From assembly GCA_023458355.1 (NCBI GenBank), contig JAEWZS010000107.1:1-5781 (forward strand): a stretch of DNA of 5,781 nucleotides. The letters are read 5' to 3'. The first letter of the stretch is position 1. Every line of letters starts with the position of its first letter. Source of the DNA: Bacillota bacterium. GTDB taxonomy: Bacteria > Bacillota > Clostridia > Christensenellales > CAG-138. The position numbers and the translations under genes were made by a program. A model generated the notes under the pieces. The model worked only from the letters and a program-made list of their open reading frames with translations, did not search any database and was not told where the DNA came from. Shown piece by piece: positions 1-5,635 of this stretch.

Positions 1-1695
1 GCCGATATGATTTCTCAAAACGGCGGCATAGATACAGCAAAAGAGGAATATTTTCGCCTACTCTTCAAAAATAGCGCTTTTGAGGAGATCGGTGTAACGG
101 GCACGGACGGTGTGGTACTTTCTGTATTCGGCAACAGTACAGACGTAGGCGAAGAGGAATGGTTTAAAAGTGCACTAAGCGGCAAACGCGGTGTTCATGT
201 ATGCGATGGCGCAGCAAAGCTCACCGTATATGCGCCCGTATACAAGGACAACCGTGTAGAAGGCGTGTTTTTCGGGCGTTATAACGCTGCAGGTTTTACC
301 GCAGGCAGGCTTGGAAAACTTGAAGGACAGGATGTACTGTTCTATCTTGTTCGTTCTAATGGTGCTTTTCTTTATGCTCCTAGCGGGCAAAAACTGTTTG
401 ATGAAAGCTATATTTCAGCCAATCGCGGCTTTTTTGCGGCACTTGAAAGCGCCTCGTACCCGGGCGGCAGCTCGGCTGATTCCATTGAGGATGCTTTCGT
501 TGAGGGGGTCGACGGGCATTTCCGCATAAGAACGCAAACTCAGGACGCATATGCATACTATATGCCCGTAGGGCTTGATGACTGGTACGCACTCAATATT
601 GTGGATTATGTGGCACTGAGCGAGCGAAATGCTGAGCTCGGGCGCATGGCGGTGGAGCTTTTAGCAAAGGTGCTGTTTGCGCTTCTCGTGGCGACACTTA
701 TTGTACTGTTCTATTCTTGGGCTTCCAAGCAGGAGGCCGTCAAATCCGCAGACCGCATGCATGCGATGGCAAACTCCATCCCCTGCGGTGTGCAGCAGTT
801 TGAACCTTTGGGCAATATGGAGTTCCGCTACATAAGCGACGGTTTCTTCCAAATGTCGGGCTACAGTGAAGACGAGGTACGAAAGGTGTACTCCAACAGC
901 TTCCTTTCCGTCATCCACCCCGATGACAGGGATCAGGTGGAAGCGCTTATCCGTGGCAACCGCGATACGGAAACGCCTCTTGAGCTTAAATATCGCATCA
1001 TCACAAAGGACGGGCGCGTTGTTTGGATATTGAACCGCGCCACGCTCTGTGAGGATGGGGAGGGTAGCAGCTATTATCAATGCGTATGTGTGGATATAAC
1101 AAGGCTCAAGCAGGTGGAGCAAAACCTTGTTTCCAAGGCGCAGATAGACCAGCTCACGGGCTTATACAACCGCGAAGCTGCACGTATGCTCATACGCGAG
1201 TTTTTCTTAGACGCTTCCAGCCGCTACGGCAGCCACGCGTTTTTTATGCTGGATATGGACGGCTTCAAAAAGCATAACGATACCTTCGGCCATGTAGAGG
1301 GCGACAGGCTTTTATGCCGCATAGCGGGTATACTTCGCTCCACGTTCCGAGGTACGGATGTCATTTGCAGGCTCGCCGGTGACGAGTTTGTGGTATTTAT
1401 GAAAAGCGCGGAATCGCGCGAGATAATCTCCGATAAGGCACAAGTCGTATTAAAGAGCGTAACGGAGCTAAAAAATTCCGAAGACATGCCGATACCCTCC
1501 GTAAGCGTCAGCATCGGCATATCGCTTGCCCCGCAGGATGGCGGCAGCTTTGAGGAGCTTTACAGGAAGGCGGATGAGGCGTTGTATGCTGCGAAGCGAA
1601 GCGGTAAAAACCGAGCCGTATTCTCCGACGCTATGCCTGTATTCTCGGAACAGAGCCTTTTTGACGATTCGAGTTTGTTCGATGATATCGACTGA
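1..1695 (+). CDS. Membrane-bound diguanylate cyclase with Cache-like sensor, PAS and GGDEF domains (5' partial)
   Basis: Predicted to make cyclic di-GMP from two GTP in response to an extracytoplasmic ligand. The frame is open to the left edge, and numbering here is from the first Met at position 7. Residues 1-215 resemble the later part of a double-Cache sensor (EEEWFKSALSGK, YAPVYKDNRVEGVFFGRY, YYMPVGLDDWYALNIV). One TM helix lies at about 219-238, a PAS domain with a PAC-like end at about 250-375, and the GGDEF domain from DQLTGLYNR (381) to about 542. The signature is AGDEF (457-461), a variant common among active cyclases. D416 in DMDGF is the usual metal ligand. RGTD (448-451), five residues before AGDEF, is an intact inhibitory I-site, so product inhibition is expected. 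Family members usually have an N-terminal TM helix before the Cache domain; none is seen, so the true start probably lies upstream. The C-terminus has an odd acidic tail with SLFDD twice. The ligand is unknown. Confidence 0.93.
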   Translation, partial: ADMISQNGGIDTAKEEYFRLLFKNSAFEEIGVTGTDGVVLSVFGNSTDVGEEEWFKSALSGKRGVHVCDGAAKLTVYAPVYKDNRVEGVFFGRYNAAGFTAGRLGKLEGQDVLFYLVRSNGAFLYAPSGQKLFDESYISANRGFFAALESASYPGGSSADSIEDAFVEGVDGHFRIRTQTQDAYAYYMPVGLDDWYALNIVDYVALSERNAELGRMAVELLAKVLFALLVATLIVLFYSWASKQEAVKSADRMHAMANSIPCGVQQFEPLGNMEFRYISDGFFQMSGYSEDEVRKVYSNSFLSVIHPDDRDQVEALIRGNRDTETPLELKYRIITKDGRVVWILNRATLCEDGEGSSYYQCVCVDITRLKQVEQNLVSKAQIDQLTGLYNREAARMLIREFFLDASSRYGSHAFFMLDMDGFKKHNDTFGHVEGDRLLCRIAGILRSTFRGTDVICRLAGDEFVVFMKSAESREIISDKAQVVLKSVTELKNSEDMPIPSVSVSIGISLAPQDGGSFEELYRKADEALYAAKRSGKNRAVFSDAMPVFSEQSLFDDSSLFDDID

Positions 1696-1705
1696 AATCC
1701 GATAC

Positions 1706-1732
1706 AAAATGGCGGCATGCGCCGCCATTTTT
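1706..1732. terminator. Bidirectional intrinsic terminator between convergent genes
   Basis: A perfect 11-bp stem (AAAATGGCGGC at 1706-1716 with GCCGCCATTTT at 1721-1731) encloses the 4-nt loop ATGC. On the plus strand it ends in a run of five T (1728-1732), 10 nt after the cyclase stop codon. On the minus strand the A run of the left arm reads as T, so it can also end the barrel gene transcript, whose stop codon is at 1751. The U-tract is better on the plus strand. Confidence 0.85.
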
Positions 1733-1750
1733 ATGCCCAAATATCTCTGT

Positions 1751-2449
1751 TTAATCGATGTTTGATTTATACGATTCGCCATTGCGGTAGTCGTCCATGA
1801 TGCGGCTTAATATCTCCGCTGTGGTGGGAGGCGTCCATGTGATTGCGTTAGCACCGGCCTCAATCGTAGCGCGGATGGTCCCATCATTCGGGCCGCCTGT
1901 GGCGATGATGGCCACACTCGGATAACGCCGCCTTATGGATGCGACGATCTCCGGCGTTTTTGCAGCTGCCGATACATTGAAAATTTTCGCGCCGGCCTCA
2001 ATCCGCGCATCGATATCTTCCTCCTCGGATATCACGGTGACGACAATGGGGATGTCGATGCGGGCTTTAAGCTCGCGCAAGGTATCGTTGCTCGTGGGCG
2101 CGTTTACAACGATACCCATGGCACCCTGAAACTCAGCATGCAGAGCAAGGTCTACTACGCGCAAACCCTGCGTGAGGCCTCCGCCAACACCCGCAAACAC
2201 GGGGCACTCAGCAGCTTGCATGATAGCCTGCGTAATCATCGGCTGCGGGGTAAAGGGATAAACGGCGATCACAGCGTCGGCGTTGCAGTTTCTTATGATG
2301 GCAACGTCCGTAGTGAACACCAGAGATTTAATCCGTTTGCCGAAAATACGTATACCGGAGCATTCGCGTATGGAGCCCGGCACCGTGAGCATCACTTTAC
2401 GCAGATGGCCCTGAAACTCCGGCATTTCGCGGTGACCTGCCTCGTTCAT
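1751..2449 (-). CDS. Uncharacterised TIM-barrel protein (often annotated 'hydrolase' or beta/alpha-barrel protein)
   Basis: A 232-residue soluble protein with no signal or TM segment. The repeating strand-loop-helix pattern and glycine-rich strand ends fit a (beta/alpha)8 barrel of the ribulose-phosphate-binding type. Conserved-looking blocks are KVMLTVPGSIRECSGIR (18-34), FTTDVAIIRN (45-54), AVYPFTPQP (62-70), GVGGGLTQG (87-95), GIVVNAPTSND, and near the C-terminus IIATGGPND (about 181-189) followed by GANAITWTPP. The last two sit where such barrels usually bind a phosphate group. I recall close relatives in many Clostridia, usually called 'hydrolase', without knowing of a demonstrated reaction. 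The start at 2449 is chosen because AAAGGAGGG (2456-2464) lies 6 nt upstream. A longer frame to 2527 is open but would run through this site and the promoter. It converges on the cyclase gene and has its own promoter. The substrate is unknown. Confidence 0.88.
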   Translation of the reverse strand: MNEAGHREMPEFQGHLRKVMLTVPGSIRECSGIRIFGKRIKSLVFTTDVAIIRNCNADAVIAVYPFTPQPMITQAIMQAAECPVFAGVGGGLTQGLRVVDLALHAEFQGAMGIVVNAPTSNDTLRELKARIDIPIVVTVISEEEDIDARIEAGAKIFNVSAAAKTPEIVASIRRRYPSVAIIATGGPNDGTIRATIEAGANAITWTPPTTAEILSRIMDDYRNGESYKSNID

Positions 2450-2469
2450 GTTTAGCCCTCCTTTGTAGT

Positions 2470-2499
2470 ATTGTACCCATTTTAAGGTAACGCGTCCAA
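2470..2499 (-). promoter_or_regulatory. Sigma-A-type promoter of the TIM-barrel gene
   Basis: On the minus strand TTGGAC (-35, 2494-2499) is followed after 18 bp by TACAAT (-10, 2470-2475). Transcription should start near 2463, inside the Shine-Dalgarno run, which would give a leader of only about 14 nt. That short distance is the main reason for caution. Confidence 0.6.
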
Positions 2500-2573
2500 A
2501 AACCCAATAGGCATTTTGTAAAAACACCGTAAATTATTGCCCTGTACATAGAGATAATTCAATCTTGCAGGAT

Positions 2574-2698
2574 GGCTGAATTTCAAGCACAATAGCTGTA
2601 TGAAGCCCAGCAGGGCGCCATGCCCACATGCCGCCGAACAAACAACAATGATGTGCGCCAAATCGTAGAGCGAAGGCGCAAGGGTTCAACTCCCCTAA
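2574..2698 (+). ncRNA. Structured RNA, possible stand-alone HEARO/omega-RNA-like element
   Basis: The plus strand between the barrel gene promoter and the alkyltransferase-like gene folds into ordered modules. GGCT (2574-2577) can pair with AGCC (2604-2607) around a smaller hairpin. GGCG-C-CATG (2614-2622) pairs with CATG-C-CGCC (2627-2635) over loop CCCA, with one C-C mismatch. An unpaired A-rich linker (2636-2653) follows. TGCGCC (2654-2659) pairs perfectly with GGCGCA (2675-2680), and TCG/CGA pair inside the loop. A 3-bp stem then holds the T-arm-like loop TTCAACT (2685-2691). The module ends at TAA and abuts ATGA (2699-2702). As I recall, HEARO RNAs, the omega-RNAs of IscB, end next to ATGA or GTGA. 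No iscB is present, so this would be a solitary copy. The 5' boundary is not defined. Alternatives are a cis-regulatory leader for the next gene or a tRNA fragment. The folding is seen; the class is inferred. Confidence 0.5.
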
Positions 2699-2702
2699 AT
2701 GA

Positions 2703-3014
2703 ATGAAAGAACAACAAAGCTTCCCCCAACAGGTATATGCGCTCGTTTCACAAATACCGGAGGGTAAGGTTATGACTTATGGGCAAATTGCGCTGCTATT
2801 GAGAAGCCCGCGCGCCTCGCGTATTGTTGGCGGAGCGATGAGCCGTGCACCTGAAGGAATTCCATGCCACAGGGTTCTTAACCGCCTCGGCGAGCTCTCG
2901 CCCCCTCAAGTGTTCGGCCCCGGTGTGCAAAGGGAGCGACTTTTACGTGAAGGTGTAATCTTCCTTAAAAACGGGCGTGTGGATTTATCGCGCTGTGTTT
3001 GGGACGGGGCATAG
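2703..3014 (+). CDS. MGMT-family single-domain alkyltransferase-like protein with PCHRV active site
   Basis: A 103-residue protein matching only the DNA-binding/active-site domain of O6-alkylguanine-DNA alkyltransferases; the N-terminal domain of full Ogt or MGMT (about 160-180 residues) is absent. The sequence shows TYGQIA (25-30), the helix-turn-helix with arginine finger ASRIVGGAM (38-46, R40), and PCHRV (54-58) with the acceptor cysteine C55. The ending QRERLLREGVIFLKNGRVDLSRCVW is like the small ATL/YbaZ group. Classical ATL proteins have Trp in place of this Cys and only flag lesions. The Cys here means direct alkyl transfer is chemically possible, but length and C-terminus favour an ATL-like role; which applies cannot be read from sequence. 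The ATG at 2703 is the earliest possible start because an in-frame TGA sits directly before it (2700-2702). No Shine-Dalgarno lies at the usual distance; the nearest, AGGG at 2681-2684, is 18 nt away inside the RNA fold. Transcribed alone. Confidence 0.88.
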   Translation: MKEQQSFPQQVYALVSQIPEGKVMTYGQIALLLRSPRASRIVGGAMSRAPEGIPCHRVLNRLGELSPPQVFGPGVQRERLLREGVIFLKNGRVDLSRCVWDGA

Positions 3015-3042
3015 TTTGAAAAGTACATAACAGCAAAACAAT

Positions 3043-3080
3043 GGACGTGCTGCAACACCTACTGTTACAACACGTCCTTT
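3043..3080. terminator. Stem-loop terminator between convergent genes
   Basis: GGACGTG (3043-3049) pairs perfectly with CACGTCC (3071-3077). The inner part continues as TG-C-AACA (3051-3057) with TGTT-A-CA (3063-3069), with single mismatches, over loop CCTAC. It is followed by TTTA on the plus strand and by ATTGTTTTG on the minus strand. It lies between the stop codons of the alkyltransferase-like gene (3014) and the lipoprotein gene (3107), so it can serve both. The U-tracts are short, so efficiency is uncertain. Confidence 0.65.
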
Positions 3081-3106
3081 ACTAAATCGGTACTTTACTG
3101 GGATAC

Positions 3107-3961
3107 TCAGTCTGCGACCAATTTCCCCTTCACGTCGCTGCCGATTGCCGTGACGGTGTACCCTGCGCCTTCAAGGAAGCTTCGTGCCTGCGCCCTGTCA
3201 AAGCCATTGCCGAGTGAAAGAACGTCGAAATCGACGCCGAACTGAGCGGTAGCTACCACGTATTCGTAAACAGTTTGGCTGGCATGAACAAAAACTGCAT
3301 CGGTCTCACCGCTGTCCTTGTTTCCGGACAAGGAGAAAAGTGCCATGCTGCCATCGCTCATTTTTAAGACTTCGACGTAGCTGTGTGTTATTGTTGCGCC
3401 GTCGCGTTCCACATGCTCTTCGCTCTTGATCCAAACCCTGTTGAGATCAGCTTCACCGTTTTCCACGATGCGGTCACCGATTTCATAGGAGCCTGTTTCT
3501 TCATCTACGACATTGTCGCTGCCGAACACGATCTTTGGGCCGCTTTTTTCCACGAACGCCTTGTAACCCGAGAACATTAACTCGCCTTCAAAGCGTCCAT
3601 CGTTGTTGTAAATGTTGAGAAGATCGTACTGCCCAATCATGGCGAGCGTAAGCTCCGGCCCAACAAGCTGCAGGGGCAAAAACAGGTTTTCCTGGTTGTC
3701 ATAGCCGCTCACTGCATCCGAGTGAGCCGTGGACGCTTCGGTCCACATTTCTACGATGTTGGAAAGCGATTCAATTGCTGTATCGCTGTGTGAAGGCTGG
3801 TTGGAAGGTGCATCACTTGAGCTTCCGTTTTCATCGGTAACTGAGGGGATATTTTCCATAATCTCATTGATGAGGGCATCAGGAACCTTAGGCGCACACC
3901 CAAAAAGCATAAGCGCGCACAGGATAAGCGCAATAAGTATTGCGGGAGCCTTTTTATGCAT
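3107..3961 (-). CDS. Predicted lipoprotein of unknown function
   Basis: A 284-residue protein. It begins MHKK, then a hydrophobic stretch (residues 5-20) and lipobox LFGC (19-22). Export, lipidation at C22 and anchoring to the outer face of the membrane are therefore expected. After C22 comes a short segment and a Ser/Asp/Asn/Pro-rich linker (about 42-60), typical of a spacer to a surface domain. The rest is a soluble alpha/beta-like region of about 215 residues, rich in acidic residues and with no motif I recognise. The C-terminus (AQARSFLEGAGYTVTAIGSD) looks like a helix plus strand. The start at 3961 is preferred because GGAGG (3970-3974) lies 8 nt upstream and the signal peptide begins there. 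A longer open frame to 4045 would add 28 residues before the signal and overlap the promoter. It lies downstream of eno but is separated from it by a terminator, so it is probably its own unit. Confidence 0.85.
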   Translation of the reverse strand: MHKKAPAILIALILCALMLFGCAPKVPDALINEIMENIPSVTDENGSSSDAPSNQPSHSDTAIESLSNIVEMWTEASTAHSDAVSGYDNQENLFLPLQLVGPELTLAMIGQYDLLNIYNNDGRFEGELMFSGYKAFVEKSGPKIVFGSDNVVDEETGSYEIGDRIVENGEADLNRVWIKSEEHVERDGATITHSYVEVLKMSDGSMALFSLSGNKDSGETDAVFVHASQTVYEYVVATAQFGVDFDVLSLGNGFDRAQARSFLEGAGYTVTAIGSDVKGKLVAD

Positions 3962-3992
3962 GTTTTTATCCTCCGTACATTCTATGATGCGG

Positions 3993-4010
3993 CCGTAAAC
4001 GGTCCGTAAA
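3993..4010. repeat. Direct repeat CCGTAAA spaced one helical turn at the lipoprotein gene start site
   Basis: CCGTAAA occurs at 3993-3999 and again at 4004-4010, an 11-bp period, and the core CCGTA occurs a third time at 3973-3977. The two full copies cover the predicted transcription start (near 4007) of the lipoprotein gene. Such a placement could be a repressor site, but the copies are short and chance is possible. Confidence 0.35.
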
Positions 4011-4013
4011 ACC

Positions 4014-4042
4014 ATTATGCGAGAGTATTCGGCGTCCGTCAT
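4014..4042 (-). promoter_or_regulatory. Candidate promoter of the lipoprotein gene
   Basis: On the minus strand ATGACG (-35, 4037-4042, four of six consensus bases) is separated by 17 bp from CATAAT (-10, 4014-4019, five of six). The start would be near 4007, giving a leader of about 45 nt that includes the GGAGG site. The -35 overlaps the dyad at 4041-4057. Confidence 0.5.
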
Positions 4043-4057
4043 CACCCATGGGGTGAT
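4041..4057. promoter_or_regulatory. Perfect 7-bp dyad overlapping the lipoprotein gene -35 region
   Basis: ATCACCC (4041-4047) and GGGTGAT (4051-4057) are exact inverted copies around ATG. On the plus strand the dyad runs into TTTT, terminator-like, but no plus-strand gene precedes it. On the minus strand it touches the -35 box of the lipoprotein promoter, so an operator is the alternative reading. Confidence 0.4.
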
Positions 4058-4085
4058 TTTAGATGCATAAAAACCAAAAATTCAC

Positions 4086-4119
4086 ACAAAACGGCCTCGG
4101 AGAGCAAGTCCCCGAGGCC
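4086..4119 (-). terminator. Intrinsic terminator of eno
   Basis: On the minus strand an 8-bp perfect stem (GGCCTCGG with CCGAGGCC, at 4112-4119 and 4093-4100) encloses an 11-nt loop and is followed by GTTTTGTG. It starts about 50 nt after the enolase stop codon and separates eno from the lipoprotein gene. Confidence 0.8.
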
Positions 4120-4168
4120 TTAATATAAGCGATTTGTCCGATAACTTACCGGAAGCGGCGGATTAAGC

Positions 4169-5452
4169 TTAGTAGAAACATCCACCGCCGAGGTAGAGTG
4201 CGGATTTGCCAAGCTCTTTTTCTATACGAAGCAGCCGGTTGTACTTGGCGACGCGCTCTCCGCGGCTGGGTGCACCGGTCTTGATTTGTGCGGTGTTGAG
4301 AGCTACGGCAAGGTCCGCGATGGTCGTATCCGGCGTTTCACCCGAGCGGTGCGAGATTACGGAGGTGAAGCCTGCGCGGCGGGCCATCTTCACGGCGTTC
4401 ATGGTCTCCGTCAGCGTGCCTATCTGGTTGAGCTTGATGAGGATGGAATTGCAGCTTCGCTCGGTGATTCCACGGTTCAGCCGCGAGGTGTTTGTTACAA
4501 ACAGATCGTCGCCTACAAGCTGCAGCCGTTCGCCCAAGCGTTTGGTAAGGCGCGGCCAGTTTTCCCAATCCTCCTCGCCGAGCGCGTCTTCAATGGAGCG
4601 AATGGGATATTTACCCGCAAGCTCTGCCCAATGGCTTATAAGCTCATCGGGCGTATACGAGTTTTTTTGTTTGGGAAGAAGATAGCTACCGTCCTCCTGC
4701 ACCCATTCGGTTGCTGCAGCGTCAAGCGCGAGCACAAAATCCTCCTGCGGTTTATAGCCTGCTTTTTCGATGGCTTCAAGGATGAGCTCGATGGCTTCCT
4801 CGTCTGCTTTGAGATTGGGAGCATAACCGCCCTCGTCGCCTACGCCGGTGCTCAAGCCTCGGCTTTTTAATATGGAACCTAGCTTATGGAATACTTCGGC
4901 GGATTTCCTTAGGCCCTCTGCAAAGGAGGAAGCGCCTGTAGGCATAATCATAAACTCTTGAATGTCCACGTTATTGGAGGCATGCGCACCGCCGTTGATG
5001 ATGTTCATCATCGGTACGGGGAGCGTGTTGGCAGCAGCACCGCCCAAGAAGCGGAACAGGGGTAAATGGAGTGCGTTCGATGCGGCGATGGCTGCCGCCA
5101 GAGAAACGGAGAGGATGGCGTTAGCGCCAAATTCCCCCTTATTATCGGTGCCGTCGGCCGCGATAAGCGTGTTGTCGATGCGCGCCGTGTCGCGTGCATC
5201 CAAACCGCGCACGGCTTCCAATAGGCGTGTGTTCACGTTGTTGACCGCGTGGAAAACGCCTTTGCCGTTATAACGTGGGCCGCCGTCGCGAAGCTCTACA
5301 GCCTCAAATGTACCGGTGGACGCACCGCTTGGAACAGCTCCAACGCCTGATACGCCGTTTTCAAGAGTCACCATCGTTTCAACGGTGGGGTTGCCGCGCG
5401 AATCGAGTATTTCAAGCGCCTCGACATTTGCAATTCTATAGCTGTTGGTCAT
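4169..5452 (-). CDS. eno: Enolase (phosphopyruvate hydratase)
   Basis: Converts 2-phosphoglycerate to phosphoenolpyruvate in glycolysis and the reverse in gluconeogenesis; cytoplasmic and Mg-dependent. The 427 residues match the usual bacterial length. Seen are the N-terminal EILDSRGNPTVE, the mobile loop GAVPSGASTG, GDEGGYAPN with proton-donor E207, and the metal ligands D244 (ALDAAATEW), E288 (SIEDALGEEDW) and D315 (VGDDLFVTN). The catalytic base is K340 (LIKLNQIGT). SHRSGETPDT and IKTGAPSRGERVAKYNRLLRIEKELG follow. Some positions differ from the commonest forms (ALDAAATEW, AQIKTG instead of GQIKTG), but every catalytic residue is kept. The start at 5452 has AAAGGAG (5461-5467) 8 nt upstream. 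An in-frame ATG at 5470 lies before this site and is unlikely to be used. It is monocistronic, with a strong promoter and its own terminator, and not clustered with other glycolytic genes in this window. Confidence 0.98.
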   Translation of the reverse strand: MTNSYRIANVEALEILDSRGNPTVETMVTLENGVSGVGAVPSGASTGTFEAVELRDGGPRYNGKGVFHAVNNVNTRLLEAVRGLDARDTARIDNTLIAADGTDNKGEFGANAILSVSLAAAIAASNALHLPLFRFLGGAAANTLPVPMMNIINGGAHASNNVDIQEFMIMPTGASSFAEGLRKSAEVFHKLGSILKSRGLSTGVGDEGGYAPNLKADEEAIELILEAIEKAGYKPQEDFVLALDAAATEWVQEDGSYLLPKQKNSYTPDELISHWAELAGKYPIRSIEDALGEEDWENWPRLTKRLGERLQLVGDDLFVTNTSRLNRGITERSCNSILIKLNQIGTLTETMNAVKMARRAGFTSVISHRSGETPDTTIADLAVALNTAQIKTGAPSRGERVAKYNRLLRIEKELGKSALYLGGGCFY

Positions 5453-5497
5453 ATAAAGAACTCCTTTCAAGGATCAATTATTGGTTAATCTATCTTG

Positions 5498-5525
5498 AGC
5501 ATAGCAAATTATGGAAGCTTGTCAA
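5498..5525 (-). promoter_or_regulatory. Strong extended -10 promoter of eno
   Basis: On the minus strand there is a consensus TTGACA (-35, 5520-5525), a 16-bp spacer and TATGCT (-10, 5498-5503) preceded by TGC, the extended -10 signature. Transcription should begin near 5491, giving a leader of about 39 nt. Strength fits a highly expressed glycolytic gene. Confidence 0.8.
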
Positions 5526-5563
5526 TCGTATTGCGGCTCCAAAACAGCGATGTTGCAAATAGT

Positions 5564-5590
5564 TTGCCTTTTAGATGCAGAAATTATAAA
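5564..5590 (+). promoter_or_regulatory. Candidate promoter of msrA
   Basis: TATAAA at 5585-5590 is a good -10. The best upstream -35 is TTGCCT (5564-5569, four of six) with a short 15-bp spacer, so the -35 is weak. The start would be near 5597. It is divergent from the eno promoter, about 40 bp away. Confidence 0.4.
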
Positions 5591-5607
5591 ATGAAAGCCA
5601 AAGTACA

Positions 5608-5625
5608 CCAAGATGATCATTTTGG
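5608..5625 (+). promoter_or_regulatory. Dyad overlapping the msrA ribosome binding site
   Basis: CCAAGATGATCATTTTGG is an 18-bp near-perfect palindrome. In RNA it can form a 7-bp stem (one G-U pair) with loop GATC. Its right arm shares the first GG of the GGAGG site at 5624-5628. It could be an operator just downstream of the start point or a hairpin limiting translation; neither is shown. Confidence 0.35.
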
Positions 5626-5635
5626 AGGTTCCTAT

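Noticed and set aside
661..1122. A 153-codon open frame on the minus strand inside the cyclase gene
   Set aside because: It overlaps the TM and PAS coding region on the opposite strand and shows no recognisable protein features.
2450..2527. N-terminal extension of the TIM-barrel protein by 26 residues
   Set aside because: The extension would translate the SD and the promoter -10/-35; the ATG at 2449 with AAAGGAGGG 6 nt away is far better.
2605..2616. GCCC-AGCA-GGGC hairpin as a riboswitch expression platform
   Set aside because: It competes with the better 2614-2635 hairpin, and I could not match the region to any known riboswitch core such as cobalamin, c-di-GMP or c-di-AMP types.
2653..2700. 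A tRNA gene, suggested by the T-arm-like GGGTTCAACTCCC
   Set aside because: The T-stem would have only 3 contiguous pairs plus an A-C mismatch, and no acceptor stem, D-arm or anticodon arm of normal spacing can be found upstream.
3962..4045. N-terminal extension of the lipoprotein by 28 residues
   Set aside because: It would put charged residues before the signal peptide and run over the promoter candidate; the ATG at 3961 follows GGAGG and starts a normal lipoprotein signal.
4041..4060. Plus-strand terminator at the ATCACCC/GGGTGAT dyad
   Set aside because: Although followed by TTTT, there is no plus-strand gene upstream that needs ending; kept only as a dyad of uncertain role.
4286..4870. 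A 194-codon open frame on the plus strand inside eno
   Set aside because: It is antisense to a fully conserved enolase, has no recognisable domain and no clear start signal; it is a shadow of codon bias in eno.
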